Source: Mycobacterium sp. (GTDB lineage: Bacteria > Actinomycetota > Actinomycetes > Mycobacteriales > Mycobacteriaceae). From it: DNA of 64,000 nt. The notes under the pieces were generated by a model, which had not been told where the DNA came from, searched no databases, and saw nothing but the letters and a program-made list of their open reading frames with translations. The stretch is from positions 60,254 through 124,253 of the forward strand of contig JAGYKK010000004.1 of assembly GCA_018401645.1 (NCBI GenBank), in the 5' to 3' direction. The position numbers and the translations under genes are program-made. The first letter of the stretch is position 1; each line of letters begins with the position of its first letter. Below are positions 1 to 9,279 of this stretch, piece after piece.

Positions 1-1604
1 ACGCCACGGGTCGGGTCGTCACACCCGGATTCGTTGACGTTCACACTCACTACGACGGCCAGGTCAGCTGGGATGGCTTGCTTGAGCCGTCGAGCTTGCA
101 CGGGGTCACCACCGTGGTCAGCGGCAACTGCGGGGTTGGTTTCGCGCCCGTCTCGCCCGGACGTGAACAGTGGTTGATCGAGCTGATGGAAGGGGTGGAA
201 GACATCCCGGGTAGCGCTCTGGCCGAGGGCATCACCTGGGAGTGGGAGAGCTTCCCCGAGTACCTCGACGCGGTCGAGAAGCAAAGACTGTCAGTCGATT
301 ACGGAACGCAGATCGCCCACGGACCGGTTCGGGGCTACGTGATGGGTGAGCGGGGGGCCCGCAATGAGGCCGCCAACGCCGACGACATCGCCGGAATGGC
401 GCGAATTGTTCAGGAGGCGATCGAAGCGGGTGCGCTCGGCTTCTCCACATCGCGTACCGAGGCGCACCGTGCCATCGACGGCGAGCCGGTGCCGGGCACC
501 TACGCGGCCGAGGACGAATTGTTCGCGCTCGGTCGGGCGATGGCGGCCGGCGGTCGCGCGGTGTTCGAGGTGGCGCCGGACGGCACCGCCGGGGAGAGCG
601 TCGACGCACCGATGCGCGAGCTCGACTGGATGGTGCGCCTTGCCGCCGAGATCGACCGGCCGGTGTCCTTCGCGATGGTGCAGACGCAGTCCGCTCCCGA
701 CCTGTGGCGCAAGCAACTCGACATTGCGGGGGCGGCCTTCGACGACGGGATTGCGGTGCACCCGCAGTTCGCCGCCCGGCCGTTCGGCATGTTGTTCGGC
801 TTCGAGGGATATCACGCCTTCACCCATCGCCCGACGTTCCGCAAGCTGAAGGGCGAATTGTCGTCGGCGGATCTCCGCGAGCGCCTCGCCGATCCGGGCG
901 TGCGCGCGGCGATTCTTTCCGAAGCCGACCTCCCCGCCCAGCCCACGCCGCTGTTCGACTCGTTGTTCGCGTTCATTCAGCACAGTGCCGCCACCATGTA
1001 CGCCATCGGCGACCCGCCGGACTACGAACCGACCCCGGATCGCACGGTCGCGGCTATCGCGACCGCGCGCGGCCAGGACCCACTGGCCACCATGTACGAC
1101 CTGATGCTCGAGTCGAATGGCACAGCAATGTTGATGTTGCCGTTCTTCAACTATGTCGAGGGCAATCATGACGCGATCTACGAGATGATGTCGCACCGCG
1201 CCGCGATCTCGGGCCTGTCCGACGGCGGGGCGCACTGCGGCCTGATCTGCGATGCGTCGCTGCCGACCTTCATGCTGACCCACTGGGTGCGGGATCGTCG
1301 CCGCGGCCCGCGTTTCTCGCTGGAATCGGTGGTGCGCAAGCAAACGCTCGACACCGCAACGCTGTTCGGGCTTACTGATCGCGGCGTATTGAAGGTCGGC
1401 AAGAAGGCCGACGTGAACGTGATCGACCTCGACGCCCTGACCCTGGGTGTGCCGCGGATGGCCTACGACCTGCCCGCCGGTGGGCGTCGGCTTCTGCAAG
1501 GTGCCAGCGGATACGACGCGACAGTGGTCAGCGGTGTCGTGACCCGCCGCGGTGGCGCCGACACCGGCGCGCGGCCGGGGAAGTTGCTGCGCGGCGTGCG
1601 CTGA
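1..1604 (+). CDS. Amidohydrolase family protein (D-aminoacylase/dihydroorotase-like), 5' truncated by window edge
   Basis: The reading frame is open from base 3, upstream of the first possible start at 78, so the gene begins outside the window. The first visible residues include [13 protein letters not shown], the HxH metal-binding signature after strand 1 of the amidohydrolase barrel. Further barrel landmarks are SDGGAHCG (metal-ligand Asp region, about base 1215) and the C-terminal [17 protein letters not shown], where the small beta domain closes. Family knowledge says such enzymes hydrolyse N-acyl-amino acids or cyclic amides with one or two metals. The substrate cannot be read from the sequence. 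A stop lies at 1602-1604, 27 bases before the rhomboid gene on the same strand. Confidence 0.85.
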   Translation, partial: ATGRVVTPGFVDVHTHYDGQVSWDGLLEPSSLHGVTTVVSGNCGVGFAPVSPGREQWLIELMEGVEDIPGSALAEGITWEWESFPEYLDAVEKQRLSVDYGTQIAHGPVRGYVMGERGARNEAANADDIAGMARIVQEAIEAGALGFSTSRTEAHRAIDGEPVPGTYAAEDELFALGRAMAAGGRAVFEVAPDGTAGESVDAPMRELDWMVRLAAEIDRPVSFAMVQTQSAPDLWRKQLDIAGAAFDDGIAVHPQFAARPFGMLFGFEGYHAFTHRPTFRKLKGELSSADLRERLADPGVRAAILSEADLPAQPTPLFDSLFAFIQHSAATMYAIGDPPDYEPTPDRTVAAIATARGQDPLATMYDLMLESNGTAMLMLPFFNYVEGNHDAIYEMMSHRAAISGLSDGGAHCGLICDASLPTFMLTHWVRDRRRGPRFSLESVVRKQTLDTATLFGLTDRGVLKVGKKADVNVIDLDALTLGVPRMAYDLPAGGRRLLQGASGYDATVVSGVVTRRGGADTGARPGKLLRGVR

Positions 1605-1631
1605 GGACGGCGCAGTATTCTCGGCAGCACC

Positions 1632-2486
1632 ATGAGCATTCCGTACCCTCCGTATCCTCCGCAGACTCCGACCGGCGCACCAGGCTGCTACCGACATCCC
1701 CAACGGCAGACCCTGATCAGCTGCAACCGTTGTGGGCGGCCCACCTGTCCGGAGTGCATGCGCAGCGCCGCAGTCGGTCACCAGTGCGTGGACTGCGTGC
1801 AGGCCGCCGCCCGGAACGTGCCGCAACCGGTGACCGTGTCGGGCGGGGTCCTGCGTAGCGGTGTTCCCCTGCTTACCTACGGGCTGATTGCGGTCAATGT
1901 CGCGGTCTTCGTCCTGCAGGCCGTGTCGCCGGGCCTGCAGGCCAAGCTGGCGCTGTGGGCGCCGGCGGTTGCCGGTGGCGAGTTGTACCGGCTGGGGTCC
2001 TCGGCCTTCATCCACTACGGGTTGCTGCATCTGCTGTTCAACATGGGTGCGCTGTTCCTGGTGGGCCCACCACTGGAACGACATCTCGGGCGGCTGCGCT
2101 TCGCCGCCCTCTATGGGCTCAGTGCCCTGGGTGGTTCGGTGGTCGTCTATCTCTTCTCACCGCTGAACTCCGCCACCGGCGGGGCGTCAGGTGCGGTCTT
2201 CGGACTGTTCGGTGCCACCTTCGTGCTGGCGAAGCGACTGAATCTCGACGTTCGCGGTGTCGTCACGCTGATCGCGATCAACATGGCGATCACCTTCACC
2301 ATCCCGGGTATTAGCTGGCAGGGGCACGTTGGTGGGCTGATCACCGGGGGGCTGATCGCGGCGGCCTATCTGTATGCCCCTCGGGCGGGCCGCAACCTGG
2401 TGCAGGGCGGGGCCACGATCGGTCTGCTGGCGTTGTTCATCGGCCTCATCGCATGGCGCACAGCGCAATTGGCAGGTCTGTCCTAG
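1632..2486 (+). CDS. Rhomboid family intramembrane serine protease with N-terminal zinc-binding domain
   Basis: This is a 284-residue protein. Residues 19-55 form a Cys/His-rich B-box-like zinc module (CYRH, CNRC, CPEC, CVDC). About six hydrophobic segments follow from residue 75. The rhomboid catalytic Ser lies in GASGAVFG (S186) and the catalytic His in GHVGG (H232). The HxxxHxxFN helix is seen as LLHLLFNMGALF near 131-142. Rhomboids cleave membrane-protein segments within the bilayer. The N-terminal zinc module is common in actinobacterial rhomboids and is presumed cytoplasmic. The ATG at 1632 sits shortly after the amidohydrolase, so co-transcription is possible. Confidence 0.93.
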   Translation: MSIPYPPYPPQTPTGAPGCYRHPQRQTLISCNRCGRPTCPECMRSAAVGHQCVDCVQAAARNVPQPVTVSGGVLRSGVPLLTYGLIAVNVAVFVLQAVSPGLQAKLALWAPAVAGGELYRLGSSAFIHYGLLHLLFNMGALFLVGPPLERHLGRLRFAALYGLSALGGSVVVYLFSPLNSATGGASGAVFGLFGATFVLAKRLNLDVRGVVTLIAINMAITFTIPGISWQGHVGGLITGGLIAAAYLYAPRAGRNLVQGGATIGLLALFIGLIAWRTAQLAGLS

Positions 2487-2504
2487 ATGCCTTGACCTGA
2501 GAGG

Positions 2505-2972
2505 TTAGAGCCGGACCAGCTGGAATGGATAGGTGAAGGTTCCACCGGGGGCGTTGTCGCAGCCCACCGCGAATGAGGACTGCAGGGTTCCGGACAGGGT
2601 TGTCGCGTCCCAGGTGTAGACGTCCCGGGTCGCAATGATCGGACCGTAGTAGACGTTGCCGCAGCGCAGGCCGTCGGGAACGTCGACGGTCATCGTGTAG
2701 GCGTCGCCCGTCCGCTGCGCCTGGCCGTACCACGCGTAGGCCTTGGCGATCGGCATCGGGATGGCCGACACCACCGCGCATTCCTCCACACCGTTGGGGG
2801 GATCACACGAGGCGATCGTCAAGATCCAGGTGTGGAAGTCGTAGCGGCCGTCGATGAGGAGGTTGTAATGCCCGATCGTCATCCCGGCATTGGCAGTAGG
2901 CGCCAAAACCATGGTGGCCGGAATTGCCAGTGCGCCGAGCAGGGCTATCGCCAGGGTGCGTAGCGTTCGCAT
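2505..2972 (-). CDS. Secreted hypothetical protein with signal peptide
   Basis: This 155-residue protein has a clear Sec signal peptide: basic MRTLRT, a hydrophobic core, then an Ala-rich cleavage region near residue 29 (PTANAG). The mature part carries four Cys residues, suited to two disulphides outside the membrane. No catalytic motif or named domain was recognised. Small secreted proteins of this layout are frequent in mycobacteria. It lies tail-to-tail with the rhomboid gene, 18 bases away. Confidence 0.75.
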   Translation of the reverse strand: MRTLRTLAIALLGALAIPATMVLAPTANAGMTIGHYNLLIDGRYDFHTWILTIASCDPPNGVEECAVVSAIPMPIAKAYAWYGQAQRTGDAYTMTVDVPDGLRCGNVYYGPIIATRDVYTWDATTLSGTLQSSFAVGCDNAPGGTFTYPFQLVRL

Positions 2973-3095
2973 CGTGCCTCCTCGTCGTGTCCCGTTGCGG
3001 AGAATCTAGGCGCTACCGGCCTGGGCGGACGGCGGAATGGGCGATAACACTCGTCGGCGGTATCGTCACGCTGACCGGCGGGACCCGCACCCACG

Positions 3096-3239
3096 ATGGC
3101 GCCCTGGCGAAAACGGTTGTACATTTCCATCTCTCACGCCGCGCCCGACAGTGGCTACTTCGGAATCCCGCCGGATCAGACCGGCATCATCGGCTCCGGG
3201 ATTGAGATCGAGCAGCACCGAACTAGGGTGGCTCCATGA
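3096..3239 (+). pseudogene. C-terminal remnant of a Kup-type potassium transporter
   Basis: A 47-codon frame running into the next gene's start encodes WRKRLYISISH, then YFGIPPDQTGIIGSGIEIEQ. From family knowledge this matches the conserved extreme C-terminus of Kup potassium uptake proteins (W-R-x-x-L...S...FF-x-IP-x-R-V-v-x-G-x-x-I-E-I). The remaining roughly 580 residues of Kup are absent, since upstream lies only 120 bases of intergenic DNA and then a secreted-protein gene on the other strand. It is most simply the stump of a deleted kup gene. A real short membrane-associated peptide cannot be excluded. Its TGA overlaps the ATG at 3236. Confidence 0.5.
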
Positions 3240-4507
3240 CCGAGTCGACGACATGCGTGATCGCCGGCGGCGGTCCCGCGGGCATGGTACTGGGCCTGCT
3301 GTTGGCCAGGGCCGGTGTCGAAGTCACCCTGCTGGAGAAGCACGCCGACTTCCTGCGTGACTTCCGCGGCGACACGGTGCATCCCAGCACGCTGCGACTG
3401 CTTGACGACCTCGGGCTGTGGCACCGGTTCGCACAGCTGCCGCAGAGCAGGGTCGAGCAGGGCGCCCTGCTCGTCGACGGCCGGCCGCTGACGCTGGTTG
3501 ACTTTCGGAGGCTGCGCCAGCGGCACCGGTATATCGCGATGGTGCCGCAGTGGGATCTGCTCAACCTGTTGGCAGAGGCGGCCCGGGCCGAGTCCAGCTT
3601 CACGTTGCGGATGAGCACCGAGGTCACCGGACTGCTGCGCGACGGCGAGCGGGTGAGTGGCGTGGCCTACCGCGGCCCCGACGGCGACGGCGAACTCGGC
3701 GCCGACCTCACCGTGGGGTGTGACGGACGCTGGTCACTGGTCCGCCGGGAAGCCGGCCTGTCCACCCGGGAGTGGCCGGTGCCGTTCGACGTGTGGTGGT
3801 TCCGGTTGCCCCAGGAGGCGCCCGGGCAGTACTCGCTGATCCCCCGGACCGCGCCAGGCCGGGTGCTCATCATGATCCCGCGCGAGGGCTACTTCCAGAT
3901 CGCCTACCTGATCCCCAAAGGAACAGACGAGGCCCTGCGGGCTCGCGGCCTGGAGACGTTCCGGCGCGAGGTCGCCGAACTGGTGCCGGAGGCCGACGCA
4001 TCCCACATTCAGTCATGGGATGACGTGAAGCTCCTCGACGCCCGGCTCAACCGGGCCCAGCGCTGGTACACCCGGGGCCTGCTGTGCATCGGCGACGCCG
4101 CACATGCCATGTCCCCGGTGGGCGGGGTGGGTATCAACGTCGCCGTGCAGGACGCCGTCGGAGCGGCCACCCTGCTGGCCGAACCGCTGCGCAACGGCAC
4201 CGTGGAGACCAAAGACCTGGCCGCCGTGCAACGCCGGCGGCTGCCGCCGGCGGCGGTGACCCAGGCGATACAGCGCACCTTGCACCGCACCCTGATCGGG
4301 CCGATCCTGGCCGGGCGGGATGCCGAACCGCCGGCCGCGGCCGTCGCCCTGGTGCGCCGGTTGCCGTGGCTGACGGCGATTCCGGCCCATGTCATCGGGG
4401 TCGGGGTCCGGCCCGAACGGGCACCGGCTCGCCCGCCGCTGATCGGGCGGGTGTGCGACGTCACTGCCCCCAGTCGGTGCCACAGCCGCCAACCTACGGT
4501 ATCGTAG
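3236..4507 (+). CDS. FAD-dependent monooxygenase (p-hydroxybenzoate hydroxylase fold)
   Basis: This is a 423-residue class A flavoprotein monooxygenase. The N-terminal Rossmann motif GGGPAGMVLG (residues 10-19) binds the FAD ADP moiety. A DG motif (GCDGRWSLVRREAGL, about 161-175) and the GD motif (CIGDAAHAMSPVGGVGIN, about 283-300) bind the flavin ribityl chain. These three motifs define the family, which hydroxylates aromatic or polyketide substrates with NAD(P)H and O2. The substrate is unknown. The ATG at 3236 overlaps the Kup remnant stop. A hydrolase gene begins 34 bases after the stop. Confidence 0.9.
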   Translation: MTESTTCVIAGGGPAGMVLGLLLARAGVEVTLLEKHADFLRDFRGDTVHPSTLRLLDDLGLWHRFAQLPQSRVEQGALLVDGRPLTLVDFRRLRQRHRYIAMVPQWDLLNLLAEAARAESSFTLRMSTEVTGLLRDGERVSGVAYRGPDGDGELGADLTVGCDGRWSLVRREAGLSTREWPVPFDVWWFRLPQEAPGQYSLIPRTAPGRVLIMIPREGYFQIAYLIPKGTDEALRARGLETFRREVAELVPEADASHIQSWDDVKLLDARLNRAQRWYTRGLLCIGDAAHAMSPVGGVGINVAVQDAVGAATLLAEPLRNGTVETKDLAAVQRRRLPPAAVTQAIQRTLHRTLIGPILAGRDAEPPAAAVALVRRLPWLTAIPAHVIGVGVRPERAPARPPLIGRVCDVTAPSRCHSRQPTVS

Positions 4508-4541
4508 GTTACTGACCGGTAACCCAAGGAGGTCGGTTTTC

Positions 4542-5427
4542 GTGACGGATGTGAAGTTTCTCGAACTCAACGGCGATCGGATCGCCTACCAGGATTTAGG
4601 GCGTGGTTCCACGATTCTGCTCATCCACGGGATGGGCGGTAGTTCGCAGACCTGGCGCGGTGCTCCCGCACCTCGCCGCCCGGCATCGGGTGATCGCACC
4701 GGATCTGCTCGGCCACGGGCAGTCCGACAAGCCGCGCGCCGATTACTCGCTAGGGGCCTTCGCGGTCTGGCTGCGTGACCTTCTCGACCAACTCGGCGTC
4801 TCGCGGGTCACGTTGGTCGGACATTCCCTCGGCGGTGGCGTCGCGATGCAGTTCGCCCACCAGCACCCAGAGTATGTAGAGCGGCTGGTTCTGATCAGCA
4901 GTGGCGGCCTGGGTCCCGAACTCGGGCACACGTTGCGGCTGATGTCTGCGCCCGGGGCGGAATTCGTCCTGCCGGTGATCGCGCCGCAGAAGGTGGTCGC
5001 CCTCGGCGAGCGCCTGCGGGGTTGGCTGGCGTCGGTGGGAGTGCGCAGTGCCCAGGCCGACGAGACCTGGAACGCCTACATCTCCCTCGCCGATCCGAAG
5101 ACCCGGGTCGCATTCCTGCGAACCTTGAGGTCGGTGGTCGACTACCGCGGCCAGGCGGTGAGCGCATTCAACAAGATGCACTTCACCTCAGGGATGCCCG
5201 CGCTGTTGATCTGGGGCGAGCAGGACCGACTGATTCCGGCGGCGCACGGCCATGATGCCCACGAGGCACTGCCGGGCAGCACATTGGTGACTTTGCCGGG
5301 AGTCGGGCACTTCCCCCAGGTCGAGGCGCCGCTGAGCGTTACCGACACCATCGACGAATTCATGGCGACCACGGCGCCGTGGCAGCGGCCAGGCCGCACG
5401 GTGGCCGCCGATACGGTGCGCTGCTAA
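4542..5427 (+). pseudogene. Alpha/beta hydrolase, single frameshift
   Basis: The GTG start at 4542 follows the ribosome binding site AAGGAGG. The first frame gives the oxyanion-loop motif LLIHGMGGSSQTW, then breaks near 4658. The frame starting around 4660 continues with RHRVIAPDLLGHGQSDKP, the nucleophile elbow VGHSLGG (Ser), WGEQDRLIP (acid Asp) and GVGHFPQ (His), ending at 5427. Joining the two gives a full 290-residue hydrolase. The join fits loss of one GC from a GCGC run, so either a sequence error or a recent mutation explains it. All catalytic residues survive in the combined frame. The substrate is unknown. Confidence 0.8.
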
Positions 5428-5477
5428 GAAAAACGTTCCACGGCGCGCCTAGGCCGCGGCCGGCAAAGGCTGCACGT

Positions 5478-7136
5478 TCAGGAGCCGGCCGTTTCCGCGG
5501 CCAACGCCTTGGCCCAGCGATAGTCGGCCTTACCGGCCGGGGAACGCAGCACCTTGTCGGTGCGCACGAATGCCTTGGGGATCTTGTACTGGGCGATGTG
5601 CGGGCGACAGGCCTCGACCAACTCCGCGTCGGTGGCGGTCTTGTCCTGCGCGAGTTGGACGATCGCGACGACCTCGTTTCCCCACCGCTCCGACGGCCGG
5701 CCGGTGACGACCACGTCGTAGACGCAGGGATGACTTGCGATTGCGCGCTCGACCTCCTCGGCGAAGATCTTCTCGCCGCCGGAGTTGATGGTCACCGAGT
5801 CGCGACCGAGGAGTTCGACCCGGCCGTCGATGAGATAGCGGGCCTTGTCGCCGGGAATCGAGAACCGCACGCCGTCGATGGTGGGGAAGGTGCGAGCGGT
5901 CTTCTGAGCGTCGCCGAGGTAGCCCAGCGGCACGAATACCCGGCGGGCCAACCACCCCTCGCCATCACCGGGTTGCAGGACCCGACTGAAGTCCGCCGCC
6001 ACCACGGTGGTGTCGGCCATCGGGGTGAACGTCGCCGCGGCGACCTCGGCGCCCTTGGTCGCGATGCTGGTCATCTGGGCACCCGATTCCGAGGCGCCGA
6101 CGGCATCCATGATGATCAGGTTCGGCAATGCTGCGAGCAACCGGTCACGGACCGTCGGCGACAGCGGCGCGCCGCCGTTGGTCAGGGCCATGAGCCCGGA
6201 CAGGTCGTAATCGCTCTTCTCGATCGCATCAACCAACGGTCGGGCCATCGCGTCGCCCACCACCGGGATGCTCAACACTCGCTCGCGAGCAGCCAGGCGC
6301 AGGATAGCGTCGGCGTCGAAACGCGTGACGTCGTCGGGGATGGCGACCCAGCCGCCGGCACTGATGGTGTTGAACACACCCCATTGGGCGGCGCCGTGCA
6401 TCAGGGGCGGCAGCACCAGGAACGACCGCAAGCCGGCCGCGGCGGATGCCTGGTCGGTCAGATCCTGGTAAGACGTCAACTCCGGGCCGCCGGTGAATGG
6501 GCGTCCGCCCATGGCAGACATGAATATGTCGTGCTGGCGCCACAGCACGCCCTTGGGCATCCCGGTGGTTCCACCGGTGTAGAGGATGTAGAGGTCATCC
6601 CCGCGGGGGGTGGGCATCTCGCCGTCCGGTGGCGGCGTGGCGGTGATGGATTCGTAGTCCACTGCACCGGGCAGCAATGGATTGCCGGAGCCGTCGGCCA
6701 CCTGAATGAGGACCTCAAGATTGGGCAACCGCTCGGACACTGCCTGGACGTGCGGGGCAAATTCACCCGCGTAGACGAGCGCCCGGGCGCCGGCGTCGTT
6801 GAGGAGGTAGAACAGCTCCTCCTCGACGTAGCGATAGTTGACGTTGAATGGCGCGACCCGGGCCCGGTAGCCGGCCACCATAGCCTCGAGGTACTCGTTG
6901 CCATTGCGGAGGTACAGCCCGATGTGGTCCTGTCCGGACTCGTGGCCGGCCAACTCGTTGCGTTCGGTGTGGCAGCCGAGTCCGCGGGAGGCGAGGTAGT
7001 GGGCGACCCCGTCGATGCGGGCGTCCATCTGCGCGTAGGTCAGGCGGCGGTCCCGCCAGATCAGGATGTCGTTGTCGGGGATCGCCTCCGCGACGGTGCG
7101 GAACACGGTGGACAGATCGAAGCCGACGACGGTCAT
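5478..7136 (-). CDS. Fatty-acyl-CoA synthetase / AMP-dependent ligase (FadD family)
   Basis: This is a 552-residue adenylate-forming enzyme. The ATG at 7136 (MTVVGFDLSTVF) is preferred to the longer open frame because the family normally begins about here. The P-loop-like motif LYTGGTTGMPKG lies near residues 188-199. The adenylation motif GVRFSIPGDKARY and the hinge/A8 region INSGGEKIFAEEVE follow, with the catalytic Lys in SPAGKADYRW at the C-terminus. It should activate a fatty, steroid side-chain or aromatic acid to its CoA thioester via an acyl-AMP. Motif details resemble the mycobacterial FadD17/FadD19 group, but the exact paralogue cannot be decided here. Confidence 0.92.
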   Translation of the reverse strand: MTVVGFDLSTVFRTVAEAIPDNDILIWRDRRLTYAQMDARIDGVAHYLASRGLGCHTERNELAGHESGQDHIGLYLRNGNEYLEAMVAGYRARVAPFNVNYRYVEEELFYLLNDAGARALVYAGEFAPHVQAVSERLPNLEVLIQVADGSGNPLLPGAVDYESITATPPPDGEMPTPRGDDLYILYTGGTTGMPKGVLWRQHDIFMSAMGGRPFTGGPELTSYQDLTDQASAAAGLRSFLVLPPLMHGAAQWGVFNTISAGGWVAIPDDVTRFDADAILRLAARERVLSIPVVGDAMARPLVDAIEKSDYDLSGLMALTNGGAPLSPTVRDRLLAALPNLIIMDAVGASESGAQMTSIATKGAEVAAATFTPMADTTVVAADFSRVLQPGDGEGWLARRVFVPLGYLGDAQKTARTFPTIDGVRFSIPGDKARYLIDGRVELLGRDSVTINSGGEKIFAEEVERAIASHPCVYDVVVTGRPSERWGNEVVAIVQLAQDKTATDAELVEACRPHIAQYKIPKAFVRTDKVLRSPAGKADYRWAKALAAETAGS

Positions 7137-7200
7137 GATGACATTCTGCCAAAGGGGGCGCTGGCGTCTCTGCCGGACGGCCGAGTGATTGAATCGGGTG

Positions 7201-8120
7201 GTGACCTCATCCGACCGAGCACGCATCGACTTCCCTGCCCGCATCGGCGTCTGGTGGGCCAGTGACACCTGGCCCATGGCGGCCGCCCAGGAGGTGGCCC
7301 AAGAGATCGAGGCGCTCGGTTTCGGATCGCTGTTCATTCCCGAAGTCGGCTTGAAGGATTGCCTGGTCGAATCCGCGGCGTTCCTCGCCGCCACCGATCG
7401 TCTCGTCGTGGGCACCGGCATCGCCAATATCCACGCCCGGATCGCCGGAACCACCGAGGGCGGCGGGCGCACGCTGACCGCGCTGTACCCGGGCCGTTTC
7501 GTGCTAGGCCTAGGTGTCAGTCACGGACCGCTGGTGGAGAACATGCTGGGCGGTACCTATGCCAAGCCGCTGGCGACCATGCGCGGATATCTGGACCGGA
7601 TGGCCGCCCTGCCGGAGATGATCGAACCCGGTTCGGGCCGGCCGGCTCGGTTACTCGCCGCGCTGGGGCCGAAGATGATCGAACTGTCGGGCACTCACGC
7701 CGATGGCGCGCACCCCTACCTGGTGACTCCTGCGCAGACCGCGGTCACCCGCGAGATTCTCGGCCCGCAGAAGTGGATTGTTTCCGAACAGGCGGTGGTC
7801 ATCGGCGGCGACGCCGAGGAACAGATGAATCGCGCGCACCTGCACCTGCAGATCTATTCGGGCCTGCCCAACTACCGCAACTCCTGGCTGCGGCAGGATT
7901 CGACGAATCGGATCTGGTTCCGGGCGGCTCGACCGGCTGGCGGCCGGCACGTGGGATGGGGTCGGCTGAGAATGCCGCCGCGATGGTGACCGCGCACCTC
8001 GGTTCAGGTGCCGACCACGTGGTGGTTCAGGTCCTCGGCGATGGCAACCCGACCTGGGACCCGCGCCCCGCGTTGCGGGAACTGGCCGCCGCGCTGGAGT
8101 TGACCGGCGCTACCGCTTGA
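7201..8120 (+). pseudogene. LLM class (F420-dependent type) oxidoreductase, frameshifted near the 3' end
   Basis: The gene starts head-to-head with the acyl-CoA ligase; several GTG codons at 7198-7201 are possible. The first frame encodes IGVWWASDTW, then GFGSLFIPEVG, LVVGTGIANIHAR and LGVSHGPLVENMLGGTY, the typical (beta/alpha)8 luciferase-like pattern of mycobacterial TIGR03620-type enzymes. Near 7893 the frame changes (LPNYRNSWLR | AGFDESDLVPGG), and near 7930-7960 two further slips are needed before NAAAMVTAHLGSGADHVVVQ, which ends at 8120. The combined protein would be about 300 residues and nearly complete. Sequence error or decay cannot be separated. Confidence 0.75.
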
Positions 8121-8340
8121 GCCAGGCGCGGACGGTGCCGAGGTCGCGGGTGTAGTTGTCGTACCACTGGTCGACGAAGATGGACGCCCCGCTGAGCTTG
8201 GCCTCGCCCTGCCAGATCACTCGGATGCGGATGGCGCCGCGGGAGTAGACGTCGACCCGATCGTCGATCGCGCGTCGCTTCCAGCCCTGCTCCTCGCCGG
8301 ACTGGGCGAGGGTCGCGCGTTCGTCGGTCGTGGTGGTCAC
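8110..8340 (-). CDS. Hypothetical protein, 76 residues
   Basis: The GTG start (VTTTTDERATLAQ) has GGAGG-like bases just upstream (GAGGGAGGCTCC before the start). The product is small and soluble-looking, with no signal or membrane segment and many charged and aromatic residues (GWKRRAIDDRVDVYSRGAIRIRVIW). The last 11 bases overlap the convergent LLM gene. It is not part of a family I recognise. A longer upstream open frame exists but has low-complexity Arg/Pro composition typical of shadow frames, so it was rejected. Confidence 0.6.
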   Translation of the reverse strand: MTTTTDERATLAQSGEEQGWKRRAIDDRVDVYSRGAIRIRVIWQGEAKLSGASIFVDQWYDNYTRDLGTVRAWLKR

Positions 8341-8369
8341 GGAGCCTCCCTCGGCATAGCGTGGGTCAG

Positions 8370-9279
8370 ATGATCGGTCAGCGGGCGGAGGTGCGGATTC
8401 CCTCCCACGGCGAGCAACTGGCAGCGTACCGCTACACCCCGGACCGGGTGGGCGCGTCGGTGCCGTGCGTGGTGATGGCCCACGGCTTCTCTGCCACCCG
8501 CGACGATGGACTGCCGGCCTACGCAGAGGCCTTCCGGGATGCGGGTTTCGCGGTGATTCTCTTCGATTACCGGCACTTCGGCGCATCCACTGACAGCCGC
8601 GCCAACGCTTCGACATCGGCCGCCAGCAGGAGGACTACCGCGCGGTCGTGGATTGGGCGCGAAAATCTCCGGGCATCGATCCTGACCGGATTGTGCTGTG
8701 GGGCTCGTCGTTCAGCGGCGGTCACGTTCTGGCGGCGGCGGCCGCCGACCTAGATCGCAGCCGTCATCGCCCAGGCGCCCTTCACCGACAGCCTGCCGGC
8801 CATCCGCCGGATCCCGCCGCGCACCCGCTGCGGTCGGTGTCGGCGGCGCTACGTGACCGGTTGGGGCGCCACTGGGTCGCCCGCCAGTGCTGATCCCTGC
8901 CGTGGGTGCGCCCGGGACGTTCGCGGTGATGACCGCGCCGGACGCTGATTCCGGGTTTCGGGATCTCGTCGGCGCAGAGTCGTTATGGCGCAACGCGATC
9001 GCGGCCAGGCTGGTTCTGGAACTGCCCTTTTACCGACCCGTCAGGGTGGCGGCCCGGCTGAGGATGCCGGTGCTGTTCTGCGTCTGCGATGACGACACCA
9101 TCACACCGCCCGGCTCGACGATCACGTCTGCGCACAGGGCTGCACAGGGGGAGTTGCGCCGATACCACTACGGGCACTTCGACATCTATCACGATCCAGC
9201 GGTCAAGGCCGACCAGGTGGAGTTCCTCAGCCGCGTGCTCGGTGAACCAAATCGGCTGCTGCCGAACGTAATTCACTAA
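8370..9279 (+). pseudogene. Alpha/beta hydrolase (dienelactone-hydrolase-like), multiple frameshifts
   Basis: Segments of one hydrolase appear in successive frames. RAEVRIPSHGEQLAAYRY through CVVMAHGFSATRDDG to FDYRHFGAS come first (to about 8590). VDWARKSPGIDPDRIVLWGSS, with FSGGHVLAA (nucleophile elbow GSSFSGG), follows (about 8640-8755). A short piece AQAPFTDSLPAIRR comes next, and finally VLFCVCDDDTITPP and HYGHFDIY (acid and His) to the stop at 9279. At least three small frame changes are needed. The joined product resembles alpha/beta hydrolases of about 300 residues that act on small esters or lactones. Order and motifs are intact, so this is one gene rather than fragments of several. 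Confidence 0.7.

Noticed and set aside
291..2084. Long minus-strand open frame (597 codons) opposite the amidohydrolase and rhomboid genes
   Set aside because: Its translation is His/Arg/Gln-rich without any domain and lies antisense to two clearly real genes; it is a high-GC shadow frame.
4650..4670. Programmed ribosomal frameshift in the alpha/beta hydrolase
   Set aside because: There is no slippery heptamer or downstream structure, and loss of a GC from a GCGC run explains the break more simply.
5379..7265. Plus-strand 628-codon open frame opposite the acyl-CoA synthetase
   Set aside because: The minus strand carries an unmistakable adenylate-forming enzyme; the opposite frame is Gly/Arg/His-rich shadow sequence.
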